64,000 nucleotides of DNA from Chlorophyllum brunneum (Eukaryota > Basidiomycota > Agaricomycetes > Agaricales > Agaricaceae). The stretch covers positions 372,001-436,000 of the forward strand of contig OY756148.1 of NCBI GenBank assembly GCA_963576785.1, written 5' to 3'. This document shows, one piece after another, positions 23,060 to 35,050 of the stretch. Made by a program: the position numbers and the translations under genes. The notes beneath the pieces were generated by a model that searched no databases, was not told where the DNA came from, and saw only the letters and a program-made list of their open reading frames with translations. Each line of letters begins with the position of its first letter. The first letter of the stretch is position 1.

Positions 23060-25458
23060 CTATTTGCCCAAGGCCTTACGGATAACATTCTGGAGTGTCA
23101 GGCCGTCGTCCTGTAAGGTTAATTATTAGGAATCAGCAAAGACTAATTTAGGCGCAGTAGAATGCTTAAGCAGACCTGATCCAGCGACCATGTGAAGCAG
23201 CCAGCCATGCCATTGGACTTTGCAAAGCTGGCTTTGTCTGCCAGCGAAAAGGTATCTAGAAATACCCTCGTTAGTCACAAGGCTCGTTCGTATCAACACC
23301 CAACTTGGCACTCTACCATCATAGGTCACTACAGTCTTCTGGCCGGTATTGAACAAGAACTTGGGCACGAAAATCAGCGTCACTGAGAGATAGAAGCATT
23401 ATCAAGTGATAGAGACATACTGGAGTATCACTGCAGTCGTCCCAACCTGTGAACACACGATGGGTAAGCACGAGTCGGATCATCACCGGGTCAATCGGAG
23501 AATGGCGTACCCATGGTAAACCCTCCACCTTCACCGTAACTACCATCCGACTTCTTGACAAGTGCGCCAGACTTGACAATCTCGTTGAACGGGATCTGTT
23601 GTCCCCACCATTTCTCCAAATTCGCAGCCTGGACAGTAACCTGTTTCCCATCTGCCTCGATCTGAATTTCTTCTGCTTGGACATTTCCCTCGGTCTCCTC
23701 TTCGATTGGAACAAGCTTCGATCTCACATGAGCCCCATTGAGGAAACTCACGTCTGGTTCAGCGCCTTCTGTAATGTTGGCTTCTTCGGTCTTGACAAGG
23801 AGAACCATATCGGACGAGGGCATAAGGCTGCCTGTCAGCCCTTGCTTAGAACTCTCAGAGACGTATCCATAGAGTGGGAGGCCGAGGAGTTGCTTGCTGG
23901 CCGGGAATCCGGCTTTCTTCCATTGAGCGAGGGCAGCCTGTGCGCTAGCTTGAGGTTGCTTAGACGTTCCGCAAAGGTTGCCTGGCGGTGGCATAAATAG
24001 ATCGATCAATCCACGTGAAATTAACCTCACCAAGAGGCGCATTCGGGCCAGGGGAAGCAGAAGCGCCCCAAACATCATAATTCCTATCCGTTTATATCAG
24101 TATCGCTCGAGAAGGGTACGAGTGGAACGCACATGATATTGACATAGTCCATGACCGCAGCATAAGCTGACATATCGGTCAAGGGTTGACCATTAGTTCC
24201 CAGCCAAGGGAGATGAGGAACAGCGGCGGAAATAATCTTAGGTTTCGCTGGTGGAGTAGTGAGATACATCACCAAGGGTCAGTCGAGCTATTGCGTACGC
24301 AAAGCGCCACGAAGGGACTTGAAGAGGCTCAATAGGTTCGCCGCATCGGAGGAGGAATGAGGATTCCCCGCTCCAGTTGAGTTTGGGTATTCCCAATCGA
24401 TGTCGACACCTTCTCGCCATGAACATCCCCAATATCATTAGACCGCAACTGAGTGCTCACCATCGAGACCATATTTATTGATCGCGGAAACGATGGCGTT
24501 GACAAACTTCGTGCGATTAGGCGAACATGAGCAGGCTTGGCTGAACCAGTGACTACCACCCCAACCACCTTGATGGCGATGGGGATTAATTATTCACGTA
24601 TCAGAGATGTGAAACGGGCACCTACCAACAGAGAGGACTATCTTAGTCGACTTTCCACTGGCACGCTTCGCGTCAGCCAGACGCTGGAGAACTGACTCTC
24701 CTCCAGAATCCCAATCCAGAGTAGAAGAAGAGTTGGGCATGGCGAACGCTATGGGTAACTCAAATCAGGCCAATCTATCCACGAGTAATACCAGACTCAC
24801 CGAAGAAGAGGATGTCAAACTTGGAAAAGTCGATCTTCTCTGGAGGATGACTATCAGAGCTCCAGTCAGGATAGTAGGCAGCAGCAATCTTGGTGGCTTG
24901 TGCCTCAACTTCATCGGCATCCTTGGCGGTAGCCATGATATTTATGGCAGCCTTCCGAGTCAAAGTAGAAGGGAGAGCGTCTTCTGGATTGAATTTCACT
25001 GGCTCCTCGGTAAAATCTGGAGCGAGGAACTTCGCCAAGACTGAGGATCCTGCGAAGTCTGGGCTAAGGAGAAGAGTGTTAAGGTATTTCGCCAGTCCCA
25101 CTTTGCGCTCCGCAACCAAGGAATCATCGACCCAAGCTGACGGAATGAAGGTGGTAACCAAGAGACGTTTGGGTGGAAGTGCAAACGGGTCCTTGAGTGT
25201 TTCTGCGCGCAAGTAATATGTAGTTTAGGGAGAGGGGCTAATATGGGGCAATTTTGTCATTACCATGTAAGGTCACAAACTGGAACGAGAGCGTCAACAT
25301 ATGACTGGAAGGAGTAAAACGAAGCGATATCTTACTTCTGAATACCTTCGGCCTACCATGGTTTCCTGGCCATCTTTCGTCACCTGGACGTTATATACAA
25401 CATGAGGACGAGGGCTCGAGGCCGTCGTATGAGTGGAAATCGTGACAACTGGTGCCAT
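23060..25458 (-). CDS. GH18 chitinase with N-terminal PX domain
   Basis: Thirteen exons give 573 aa (25458-25336, 25279-25264, 25202-24801, 24748-24626, 24568-24461, 24409-24299, 24247-24133, 24083-24031, 23981-23511, 23446-23421, 23359-23317, 23255-23176, 23110-23060). Residues ~1-95 form a PX fold: VVYNVQVTKDG, then GRRYSEF made by splicing, and LPPKRLL, with the basic residues that bind phosphoinositides in PX domains. After a linker the GH18 barrel starts at AAAYYPDW (~155). The chitinase motif DGVDIDWE (~257-264) is complete, with its last acidic residue the proton donor, and WSLDQ closes the barrel. The start is MAPVVTISTH; no signal peptide is present, so the protein should be cytoplasmic or membrane-recruited, not secreted the classical way. 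One exon is 16 nt and one 26 nt. It lies tail to tail with the glycosidase-like gene, 196 bp apart. Confidence 0.88.
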
Positions 25459-26582
25459 GAGGGTATCGATGGGCAACAACAAGAGACGATTTCACGCCTT
25501 ATATAGCTTCCCTGTGGACACCCCTGAGACACTGAGATTTCTGTTGTTATAGCAGAATTACCCATATACAAGTATTAGGGAGCCAGTTCACATGGGCGTC
25601 CTTCTGTTGAATGATCCCAAGTCACGTCATATCAAACGAGGCGAAAGAGCGCGGAGGCGATGAACAGCGTATCTTGACAGCTCCGTGATCCAGAATTGAG
25701 TTGGGGAGAAGAGCTACCCTAGGATAGACGAGGTTGTCTGCGCACGGAACCATGTGGTCGACTGATGGAAAAGAAGCAAACGGTACACAAACTGCTAGGG
25801 AGCGACCTACCGCACTTCGCTATCCCAGAATCATTGAGAGAGTTATCAAATGGATGTCTCAATTAGACAACCAAATGATAGAATCCAAACTGTGTAGGAC
25901 CTGGAAAAGAAACCGATCTATGAGTACTAGTGCAGCCCGTGCAGGAAAGGTGAGTTCCCAGAGTATCCACCCCCGTGAATGAATCATAGAGCAAGAGAAT
26001 AGCGAAGGATCCACGGTTAACAGACGTATTGCAATAGTCACCCAAAATTGACCTGAGTTTAATTTGACGCTTATGTTCTGTACTACTCATGACAAGAAAA
26101 GTGATAGAATATACCGACAACTATGCAAGAGGTCGAGGTAGATTGGGAGCCTATTCGGAGACTTCCACCAAGCTGTATGGAGGTCGTAGGTCTTGAGTTT
26201 GCATTCAGGATAAAGAATGGAGGAGGACTACTCCAGATCCCTTTGCGCGAGTGCATAGGGTATCATGAAGAACTTGTATGGCTTATCACGTGGTCGTGCT
26301 AGAAATGATACTGACGTCCACCTTCCATTACAATTTCACACTTAACCAAGTCTGTAATGTGCATGCGGACTTCGAAGCTAGAGTACGCTCACCACATCTT
26401 AGCACACGTTTGCTTGTAGCGGTACAGAAATACGTCCATTTATTGGGTATTAAAATATCCCATGCTTGAATATTTCAAACTGATCAGTAGGGTTACTGGG
26501 GCCATCAAACACGAATCTACAAAACTCGAGTACGCAAGCAGAATACATCCCGACGTCAGGAAAAAGAAGGGTAATTTGGACC
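25459..26582. other. intergenic, chitinase promoter side
   Basis: No frame here is convincing on either strand. It holds the promoter of the minus-strand PX-chitinase at its left end and the 3' flank of the beta-barrel gene at its right end. Confidence 0.5.
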
Positions 26583-27147
26583 TTACTGCATGACGGAGGG
26601 CCTATCTCGTTCTCTAGCACACGACCATGTGACTGGGATGCGCCCTACATCCATCAAAGCGAGCGTCTGGAAGGCAGCGGGAGAGAGATCAATACTGTAC
26701 TGAGGACATCCAGGGCAAGAATCGACCACATTGACCTCGACAGCCTCGCCTCCGTCTATACGAAGAGCTTGGTCAAGAAAAAATCATGCAGGATATGAGT
26801 GACTTAGAAGAAACTTCGATATGCTGCCAACAGTGAGGGTCCCTTATGTTGTTGTACCCGGCCGTATACAGGGCGAAAATGAAGTCCGAATCACTGCCCC
26901 ACGGTTCCTGATCTGGTAGTATGTCAGGGTAACGCAGTTAAGACATCGACAAGACATCAATGAAATCAAACTAACCCCAGTGTCGTATCAGGTGTCGTTG
27001 TGGGGCATTGAAAGGGTTGTTGAATAGGCTGAATCCCGACGTGAAGACTTTTTGACGCACCATCACCGTCGAAAGCACCGGCCCCTCTGATGAACATGAA
27101 AGCAGCACAGCAAAGACTTGGACGAAGACGTAGTTGACTGAGTTCAT
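26583..27147 (-). CDS. small secreted double-psi beta-barrel (RlpA/expansin-like) protein, possibly frameshifted
   Basis: Translation from ATG 27,147 gives MNSVNYVFVQVFAVLLSCSS, a signal peptide. Exon 1 ends at 26,976, and a clean GT-AG intron (26,975-26,913) joins it to exon 2, which reads GSDSDFIFALYTAGYNN and HCWQHIE. The 3' part reads VNVVDSCPGCPQYSIDLSPA and VGRIPVTWS, ending at TAA 26,583. These are the blocks of the DPBB fold (conserved HC, VVDSCPGC, DLSPAAF and GRIP-V-W) found in barwin-like and expansin-like secreted fungal proteins that act at cell walls or as inhibitors. Between HCWQHIE and GGEAVEV the frame changes by one, and I could not place a standard intron that both restores frame and keeps HCWQHIE. 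Either the splice is unusual or the copy is broken. Confidence 0.6.
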
Positions 27148-28636
27148 TACTCGTCAGTGCAGAATAATCCCGGGAGAAAAGGTAGGACTCACTGGAGAGG
27201 TTTACTGAAGTGTCTGATCACCGGATGACCGGCGATATCGATTCCTACACACAGGTTTTATACTCGAGGCAACTGTTGTCTCGGGGGAACAACACGCGCC
27301 ACGCAAAGTACGGTACTTCTGACCACAGCGAAATCGGCATTGCCAACAAGGCGAAAGGGACAGAGCGCCATATTTAAGCTTGAGAACTTGTCCAACCCCC
27401 GTACAAGCTTGGTGCGAAATTCGATTTTGGTCACTAGCCGAAAGGCGTCTCACTCGTAGTTGTTTATCGATGTTGTGATATTCGGGTAGGCACCATTTAG
27501 ACGAGCTGACATCCTATAAACAGAGAAATAAGGGCATCAGGAGTTTAACATCGCCTTCTCACTCCGATCAGGAGCTGCGGGGAAATTACATTCACCTGTT
27601 CTATTTTTAGCATCGTCTACCTCCGTGACGGGCTCGAACCAAAGAGTGAGCGTTTGAGTCGAGAAAACATTCTAGGTGGAGTTACAAGCTAGAAATCGCA
27701 ACGTCAAGACTGTGTTACCCATAACTCGGACAGAAGGCCAGTGCTCAGGCAGATTAGTAGCTGCCATATTTTCCGATTTCGTTAATTCAAGTGGCAGGGT
27801 GACTGCACTGTGGGTCCTACGTTCGTCTCTTCAGGCTCCCTGATATTTTAAAGCACCAGGAACCATACCGAAGTATGTATATATATGAGGACCGCTGTCC
27901 CGATTGTAGCCTGACGAGATGGTACCATGAGCAGCAGCACCTTGTCATAAATTAGACCACAGGCGGCTGGAGTAGTATTTGAAATTTGGAGTTATTCGGA
28001 GGGACAATTGAAACAACTTGAGCCCGCACCTTTTCCTTAATAAACTTTTATCCTCTTTACTCTCTCCTCGATGGGTATGACCACCTTCGTTGATTGTCAG
28101 GTCCAGACCCAGCTTCTGCTGTTTTAAAGCGGCGAACCATTGTCATCATCGGAACGCGTGCCCATCGAGTCCATCGGACTAGATACCCAAGGCATGTGCT
28201 CGCCAAAAAGTATATTCAAGTGGTTATCTCAATGCTCTTAGGTAGGGATATGACTGGATAGTACGTCTAACTTGACAAGCTGAGGATACATGCGCTCTTA
28301 TGCCTTTTTCAATCTGATCCCGCCTACCCGGGCCTTGAGTTCCCATCAAATTGCTTGCACGTGCATCTAAGGGGATCCTCAAATTATCCTCAAACTCACT
28401 AGCCCTCGGCCCGGCATAGCCCTCAACTTCACGCCAGTGTCAAATATTCCATAAGAAGAGACGGGTTATCACTGTTTGTATCGACAACTGACAAGTGCAC
28501 TGTCTTCACACGTAGGTCAAACGCTCGGACGTTTTTGAGCAACGCTACGAAGCTATGGCCAGCAACCCATCAGGGCACTCGAACCCAGTTCACCACCATC
28601 ACTATAGCTCAAACCCCCACAGAGATCGAGAATTAA
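27148..28636. other. intergenic, no supportable gene
   Basis: Only short open frames. A cysteine-rich minus-strand stretch at 27,202-27,453 was considered, but it has no recognisable domain. It lies between the promoter of the beta-barrel gene and the 3' end of the DNA polymerase gene. Confidence 0.5.
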
Positions 28637-31600
28637 TCACCCTCGGATACGTTCATGTGGCTCTTGCCAAGGAACATTAAGGATACGAAATATTTCCTCT
28701 TCGGTTTCTGATGCCACCAGAGTTCCTTTTCAAGATGTGAGTATACGAACAGGTAGGTTGGTGATCGCTGGGACGGAGCTGACCTTCATTGAGCTTAACT
28801 CGTGGGTCCTTGGGATCACGCACAATCCCCCTGAATAATCCCCGCTGGTTCAATGAGTACCCCAATTTGTGCGCTTTCAACCTCATGGCGCGATTAAACT
28901 ACGATCGGGTCAGTAAGGGCTATGAATAATGGACTCAAAACACTTCTTACAATATCATCCCCCTAAAACGTTTTTCTTCACTGAATTGCCGAGATATAGG
29001 CCAGATATGAACGTACCGTATAATAGAGCAAGGCTGCCCCGCGGTTTACCCAAGGCACGGTCAGAAAGTCGATCCGGCGGCGACGGGAACCTGCACGGGG
29101 CATGTGGCACAGACCACGATAAACACACTCGAGGTCCGTCAAATTTTCAGGTATCGCTAGGTCTTCTGTAATGATACCTGCTTTATGAAGAGCAGGGAGA
29201 AGCCGGTCCAGAATCCCTGTAATTCATGAGCGTGAAGAGAAATGACATCATTAAATTTTAATACCCGAATGAGTCTGATCATCATTAATTGGACGCGTAA
29301 TCAGAATGTCGATGTCACCGCAGTCAGCTTTCCCCCTGTTGTCCAACATGTATTATGGTCTTCTGGAGAAGAAGTCAGAGCTCACCTTCGGTAGCTTCCC
29401 ATGATTTCAACAAATAGTCTAGGGTCGAATGACAAAGCTAGTGGGTTGATCTCAGCATTAACCTCGACGGTGTTCACTTTGGGACTAGCCTATTGGTTTG
29501 ATGAGGTCGAAAATAGCCTTTGCTTCACTGCGAGGCATGCGATCATTGATGTCTGAGCCAGAGTCAAAGGAAGTCGGTCTCAAGCATATAGGAAGACACG
29601 GAGTCAATACCGTCATAATACTGCAGGCCGATCAGCTGAGCTGAGTTCAAGCGCACGCCTCCTCTCTGGTTGCGGAGATCTTCCAAGGTACGGCAGCCTG
29701 CGCAATACCACTTGAATGCAGTTGATTGACCTTTAAGAAGGATCTCTGATGGACGAGCAAGCGTTAGGGACGTCACACTCACCTACGCCATAGATACCTT
29801 GAAATAACCGCGTGACTCTGACATCATCCGTTTTTTCATAATTGATGCGTCGGAGATCGCCCGTTTGGAGAATTTCCATTATCTTTGCGAAGGAGTCAGT
29901 ATTACTGACGATAATTCAAAGATACAGACAAACTTTTGAGGCTGTTTTATCACCAACTCCTCGGATGTTTCGAGCCTCGCTATATGATTGGATGCGTTTT
30001 GGATACCCGCGAATTGCGCGAATGCCTGAACGTGCTAATTAAAATTGAGGGAACGGAAGGGTAAATTTTTTACTTTTATTATAGCTGAATGCACGCCAGT
30101 GATCTTCGTCACCGAGTTTTGCTTCATGGAGCCCCCGAAGTTCTTGTAGCTTTAAAACAATATTAAGATCGTTTGATGTCTCGTTGAACGAACTCGCCTT
30201 ATCAATAATATCCTGGTTGACGCATGTCTGTTTTTGTGGCTTATAGTTGTCACAAGTCCAGCCCTATGACAATGGGCGATTAGCGGGTTAGAATATCAAT
30301 GGTATGGGGCTGTACCGCTCTGGGTATTGGGGCTTGAGGGGTCAAATCGTCCGTGACAGGCTCATCATCATCGTTGTCAGACTCGTCATCTTCACCAAAG
30401 CCAGACCACTTCCAGTACAATTACGTGAGCACTCGTAATTGGCCAATGCTGGCACTACTCACGTTGTTGTCGTGAGCCGCCCTTGCTTCTGCGTAGAATT
30501 CCTCCAGTGGGTCTGGGTTCGATTCTCCAATGGCCCGGGTCCCCGAAGCTACTGGTTCACGGTTTTCCCCTCCGCCGAGGTAGGGTAGAGGGGGTGAAGG
30601 GATGATGGAGTGAGTCGCCTGCGCCTGACCTTTGGTAGGGTCCGAGTTCGAATTACCAGATACCGGTGGTGATCGAGTAGGGATGAAGTGAGGCGTGCTG
30701 GCGCTGCAGTGACATAACATATATTTGACAGATACGGCAAAAACCATCGTGGACTCACTAATTCTGTGCCTCAAACGTATTCGTTCCTGCCATCTTATCA
30801 CCGCGAGATTGTTGTGTTGTAGATTTACCGCGATCCGTCGTCGTTTCCATACGCTCGCTGAACGCTGCGTGCAACCATACATCCTCCATCTTTGCCTTAA
30901 TATCTTCTTTATCAAATCGTCGGCCAATCCGACCAATCGCCGACAAGATCCAACCCCACTGCACGGTTGGTATATGGTCAGGTACTTCGCTCAGGCGCTC
31001 GTAGCCAAGAGCGCGGAGGGTGGGTAATTTGGGGGCGTCAGTAACGATATGGGTGACGGTAGCGGGATCATAAGTAGGCATAAGGTTACCACCATGTTTC
31101 AGAATCTGTCGAAGGTTTAAACCGCAGCAGGGAGAAGGATCAGAAAACGGTGACACACGAGCTCCATTCGTCCGCGGGTTCTTTCCCCAGCAAATTGCAT
31201 GTCGCCCCCGATGTAAAAGATATTTTTTCCTTCGAGAAACTTGACGGCCGAAGATTTCCGTCTTCCAGCAGAGTTCGCTTTGTCTAAAAGTTGCTGTGCA
31301 TATTCTGCAGGGCTGATCAGTCCTTCCTTCTCTTTCTTCCCGCTCTTGCTTTTTTGTACTTTCGGCGGGACAGTACTTCGACGAGGAGCTTTCAGCTTTA
31401 GTCGTCGCTCGGCACGAGAAGCGTGAGGCGGTGAATCGGCGTTGTGTGAGACAGTGGAAGTGGTTTGTAAGTCTTCTTGAATTAGATCTTCGTTGGCCTT
31501 CTGTCTTCCTGATTTACTGGAATCCATACCCTTGGATCCTGCCGGGATGACTTTGTCGCGGTGCCTCATCGCGACATGTCTTGCCACACGTTCCTTCACC

Positions 31601-32880
31601 TCCAGACACAGTTTGGTTGAGCCAGAAGCTGCGATCCCGGTTTTAGGCCCTTCTGAAACTGCAGAGGGTAGAAAATCTTGTGCACTGGGATCTTCTATTG
31701 GCGAAGTGGGGGGATTGTCCTCATCGTGTTGATTCCGGCGTATTCCAGGATCAGACAGCTGACCTTGTGGAGTTTTGAAGCGCCTGGGCAGTCTCTTTGA
31801 TATTTCCTGTTGTTGCCGTAAATCGGAACTTGGGGAGCGCGCCAAAATGTGAGAGAAGGAACTAATCCTGCAATGGGTAATGAAAATATTAATAAAAGCA
31901 CGATTCTTCTTCGGCTGAACAAGACCTACGGACTGGACCGTCCCGGTGAGGACTGGCCCTGCGGGCTGCGTCCTGGTGAAGACATGAAGCTTAATATTTC
32001 AGACGGTCGCTCGATCTCTTCCCCCACAAAGTTCCGTCTTCCCTGAGGACTGCCCACCTGAGAGGGTAATGCCTGAATCTGAGATAAAGGTAAGGGTGTG
32101 GACGTTTGTTCGATGGAGGAGTCGTTCCATATCGGCCCAGGTTCACCACCCTTCTGACGCTTCGCGGGAAGTGCTGGTTGAATTGTGGATGACTTGCGCT
32201 TGATGGCAATGCTGTCATCCCTGCTTCTGTGTCGCGGTCAGAATGTCTCACACTAAAACAGACCCCAGAGTATTACCCAGGATCGGGCTCACACATTTCA
32301 ACCACGTTTTCACACCCGACGGAATCTGGAACTGGGTCGGTGGCACTTATTATATGTAAGAGATGGTTGCATCATGAGTGACATTTGTGGTTCTCTGTAC
32401 AGGCTTCCTCTGGTACTCACTCAGTTCTAGGATGGACCGCCACCCGGTGTTCTGATGGTCCCTGTATCCCTAGCATTGTGCTTGCCGGAGGTAAATATGA
32501 TCCAGAATGACTGCGCAATAGTATATTACAAGGCCGCAAGATTCATGTGTAAATTGGTCCTACCTTGGTGGTGTAGCTCTCTTCTGGACGCGGGGATCAC
32601 TGGGATTTCCCATTGTACCTGGGGCACCATGTAGATTTCTTCGCGAAATGCCTTGTCCTTCGGAGGGCATATGCAGTTCATGATAAATTTTCGGACTATC
32701 CGCTAACGTTGTCCATGAGGTATCTCCTGGGAAAGGCACAAGACTTGTTGAAGAATCCTCTTGAGCGAGGTGGGACTTGTTTTCCGTAATTATGCGCTTG
32801 CGATATTCGCCTGGATCTTCATCCGGTTGGTTCATGATCTCGTCGCGTTCATAATAGAATGCTTTCAAGTCGAAGTCCAT
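28637..32880 (-). CDS. DNA polymerase family X (lambda/Pol4 type), BRCT domain
   Basis: A many-exon gene running from MDFDLKAFYYERDEIMNQP (ATG 32,880) to ...EPHERIRG and TGA at 28,637. A long disordered, Ser/Pro/Lys-rich N-terminal part (32,880-31,260) contains basic clusters such as KRLPRRFK, likely nuclear localisation. A BRCT domain follows, from about LEGKNIFYIGGDMQF through ILKHGGNL, THIVTDA and TVQWGWIL (31,260-30,940). Then come the helix-hairpin-helix ARNIRGVGDKTAS (near 29,970), a second one (YGVG, near 29,790), and the palm with GKADCGDIDILITR (near 29,330), where both metal-binding aspartates are present, and RIDFLTVP. The last two blocks are RAMRLKAHKLGYSLN and EEEIFRILNVPW. The enzyme fills short gaps in base excision repair and end joining. 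Exon borders in the N-terminal half are less certain; the 3' end is joined by an intron before TLVASETEEE. Confidence 0.88.
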
Positions 32881-33733
32881 TTGTAAACAGTGGTGTTACC
32901 AGGAAACTTATAAGGACCTTGGATGTTTGAGTCAAGTTGGATTGGTGTCCCGCAACCGCATAATCGTGACGCGATCACGTGACTGTATTGGGGTCGGAAT
33001 AGTTCCACGGAATGAATCACACTTGCTCCTGTGGCCCCATTCTCCTATCATCCAGGTAACACAGAGGATGTGACCCTGGCCGTTAGAGTCAGTCGTACCA
33101 CCCTCAATGGCGGATACAAATACTAACCTTTAGGAGTACATTGCTCATAACCGCGGCAACCGAGCGGGCAGTTCCCGACGACTTGTTCCATGTACACCCG
33201 GGTATCGATCACAGTGGCATTGTGTCAGTGCACGGCTGAACAAGTGGCACCGAACGGTTCTTACCCCTGACGTAGGAGCAGAATTCACAGGGTCAACACC
33301 GTGCCGGTGGCTATGGTGACTTGATAAAGAACATGTGCAATGAATCGAACTTTCAAAAATAGCAGGTATTCCGTAAAGCAAAGGCCGGCGCTATAGCTTC
33401 CCAATTTTCGCGGACATTCAATTCGGCTGGTGCCAGTTCTCCTACGACCAATGGGAAGTCAACCGTTAATGAGGGACAGTTTGGCCGTATGTAAGGGTGA
33501 TCGACGAGCCCTCGGTTAACGGCCGAATGGGACTAGATTGCCCTTCGATGGTATTAATTCCACGTTGTTCTGCACAGTCGAAATTTCGAACGCCTTGGCC
33601 AGTTGCTCATTCCTTCCTCGTGGTTATCACCTCTTCACGTTGCGTGGTTCACCGTAAAGCGTCGCTCGGACAGCATATAAAGATCCTAACCATTGACCCC
33701 TTCTGCCATTGTCAAAATTTACTGTGAAAAGAA
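32881..33733. other. divergent promoter region
   Basis: 853 bp between the DNA polymerase gene (minus) and the methyltransferase gene (plus). I see no gene in it. Both genes start outward from it, so it carries both promoters. A TATA-like gcatataaag at 33,672-33,681 lies about 55 bp before the methyltransferase ATG. Confidence 0.5.
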
Positions 33734-35050
33734 ATGCCTACTCCTGTACCCTATCATCGCGACTCCGATAACGAAAGCGACCCCAGACCAGAAGTACATG
33801 CTGTCCCGGCACGCGAAGAATATGCAGAATTCTCCCGCGATGGTTCACCGGCTTCCGTAGAATCTCTCGATGCAGATGATTTCCCCCTATGCTTTTCTGA
33901 ACGTAATGGACGTCTTTTCCACTCGTCCACAACGTCGCCATACCCACTGCCGGTCGACGCTCCGGAACAAGAGGTACGTCCTGTTTCTCCACATTGACTT
34001 ATCACTTCTTATTGTTTTCCCCCAGCGGCTGAATGCTCTCAATACCTTAGTAAGGGAAATGATTGGCGCCAATTATGTGGCCGATGGCCCTGTGTCCGAT
34101 ACTCTGGCGCACGACCCCGACACTCCAAAACATGTACTCGACCTCTGCACTGGTACTGGGACATGGTCAGTTGTCAGCATCGCTGTCGGAAACTCTCCCG
34201 CCTTCTTATCCGATGGCTGACTGAGTCACCCGCCTATCTAGGGTGATGGAGATGGCTGAAGCCTTCCCTCGCGTTCTATTTACAGGAATCGACATTGGTG
34301 CGCATCTTTCACACTGTCCGGTGACCTGAATCAGATTGACAAATTTACCCAGTTCCCATCGCCACTCGATACCCATTGCCCAATGTCACCTTTGAGATTG
34401 GGGATATCACTGAAGAACTTCGTTGGACAGAACCCACTTTTGATTTCGTTCATGCTCGGGATATCTCGTTGTCGGTGAGTCGTGTTTCCGCCTCAACAAC
34501 CACCCGACCGTGAGCATGGGTTCTCTGACACCTGCTCGCAATGCGGCTTCAATAGGTCCGCGACTATACAATTATATTACCAGAAGTAGCCCGCGTCATG
34601 CGCACAGGCGGAGTCTTTTTTTCTGGTGAATGGGACCTAGCAGTTCTCCAGGACCCGGACTCACCGCAAGTTGCTAACGTTGCTCAACACGCACCTTCCT
34701 CCACGCAGTTCTACCAAGTCCTCACCGAAGCGCTACACAATGAGGGAATTCAATCTGTCATCAGCGAGATCCCTACCTACCTACGCGACACCGGTAACTT
34801 CCACCACATACAACGGAGTGTCATGTGCGTTCCTATTGGAACGTGGCACGATGATCCACGGCTGAGGGAGCTGGGTGGGAGGCTGCAGGCAATTCAATCA
34901 CGGTTCGCGGAGTCCACCAAACCGTTCCTCCGCGAAATGGGCCATTCACAGGCGTATGTTGATGCCCTCGTACAGAACTTTGTGGACGAACTCGGGTCGC
35001 TGGACGGGCTCGTAGGAGCATACCATATGGTGCACGCCATCAAAGCGTAG
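33734..35050 (+). CDS. SAM-dependent methyltransferase, LaeA-like
   Basis: Five exons give 350 aa: 33734-33973, 34026-34165, 34242-34297, 34353-34474, 34556-35050; the total is in frame. The N-terminal ~75 residues are acidic and disordered (PVPYHRDSDNESDPRPEVHA). Motif I of class I methyltransferases is VLDLCTGTGTW, built across a splice into VMEMAEAFP and FTGIDI, followed by VTFEIGDI and FDFVHARDI, the usual order of the Rossmann fold. The C-terminal half carries VARVMRTGGVFFSGEW. The layout resembles fungal LaeA/UMTA-type methyltransferases, some of which control secondary metabolism; the substrate cannot be told. The start ATG follows aaaag and fits a short leader. No biosynthetic cluster lies beside it. 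Confidence 0.85.

Noticed and set aside
27610..27660. tRNA-like B-box (ggctcgaacc, read on the minus strand)
   Set aside because: The flanking bases do not form a T-arm stem and no acceptor or anticodon arm can be drawn.
30505..30660. Two GTTCGA motifs that look like tRNA T-loops
   Set aside because: They lie in a coding exon of the DNA polymerase gene and lack the other tRNA arms.
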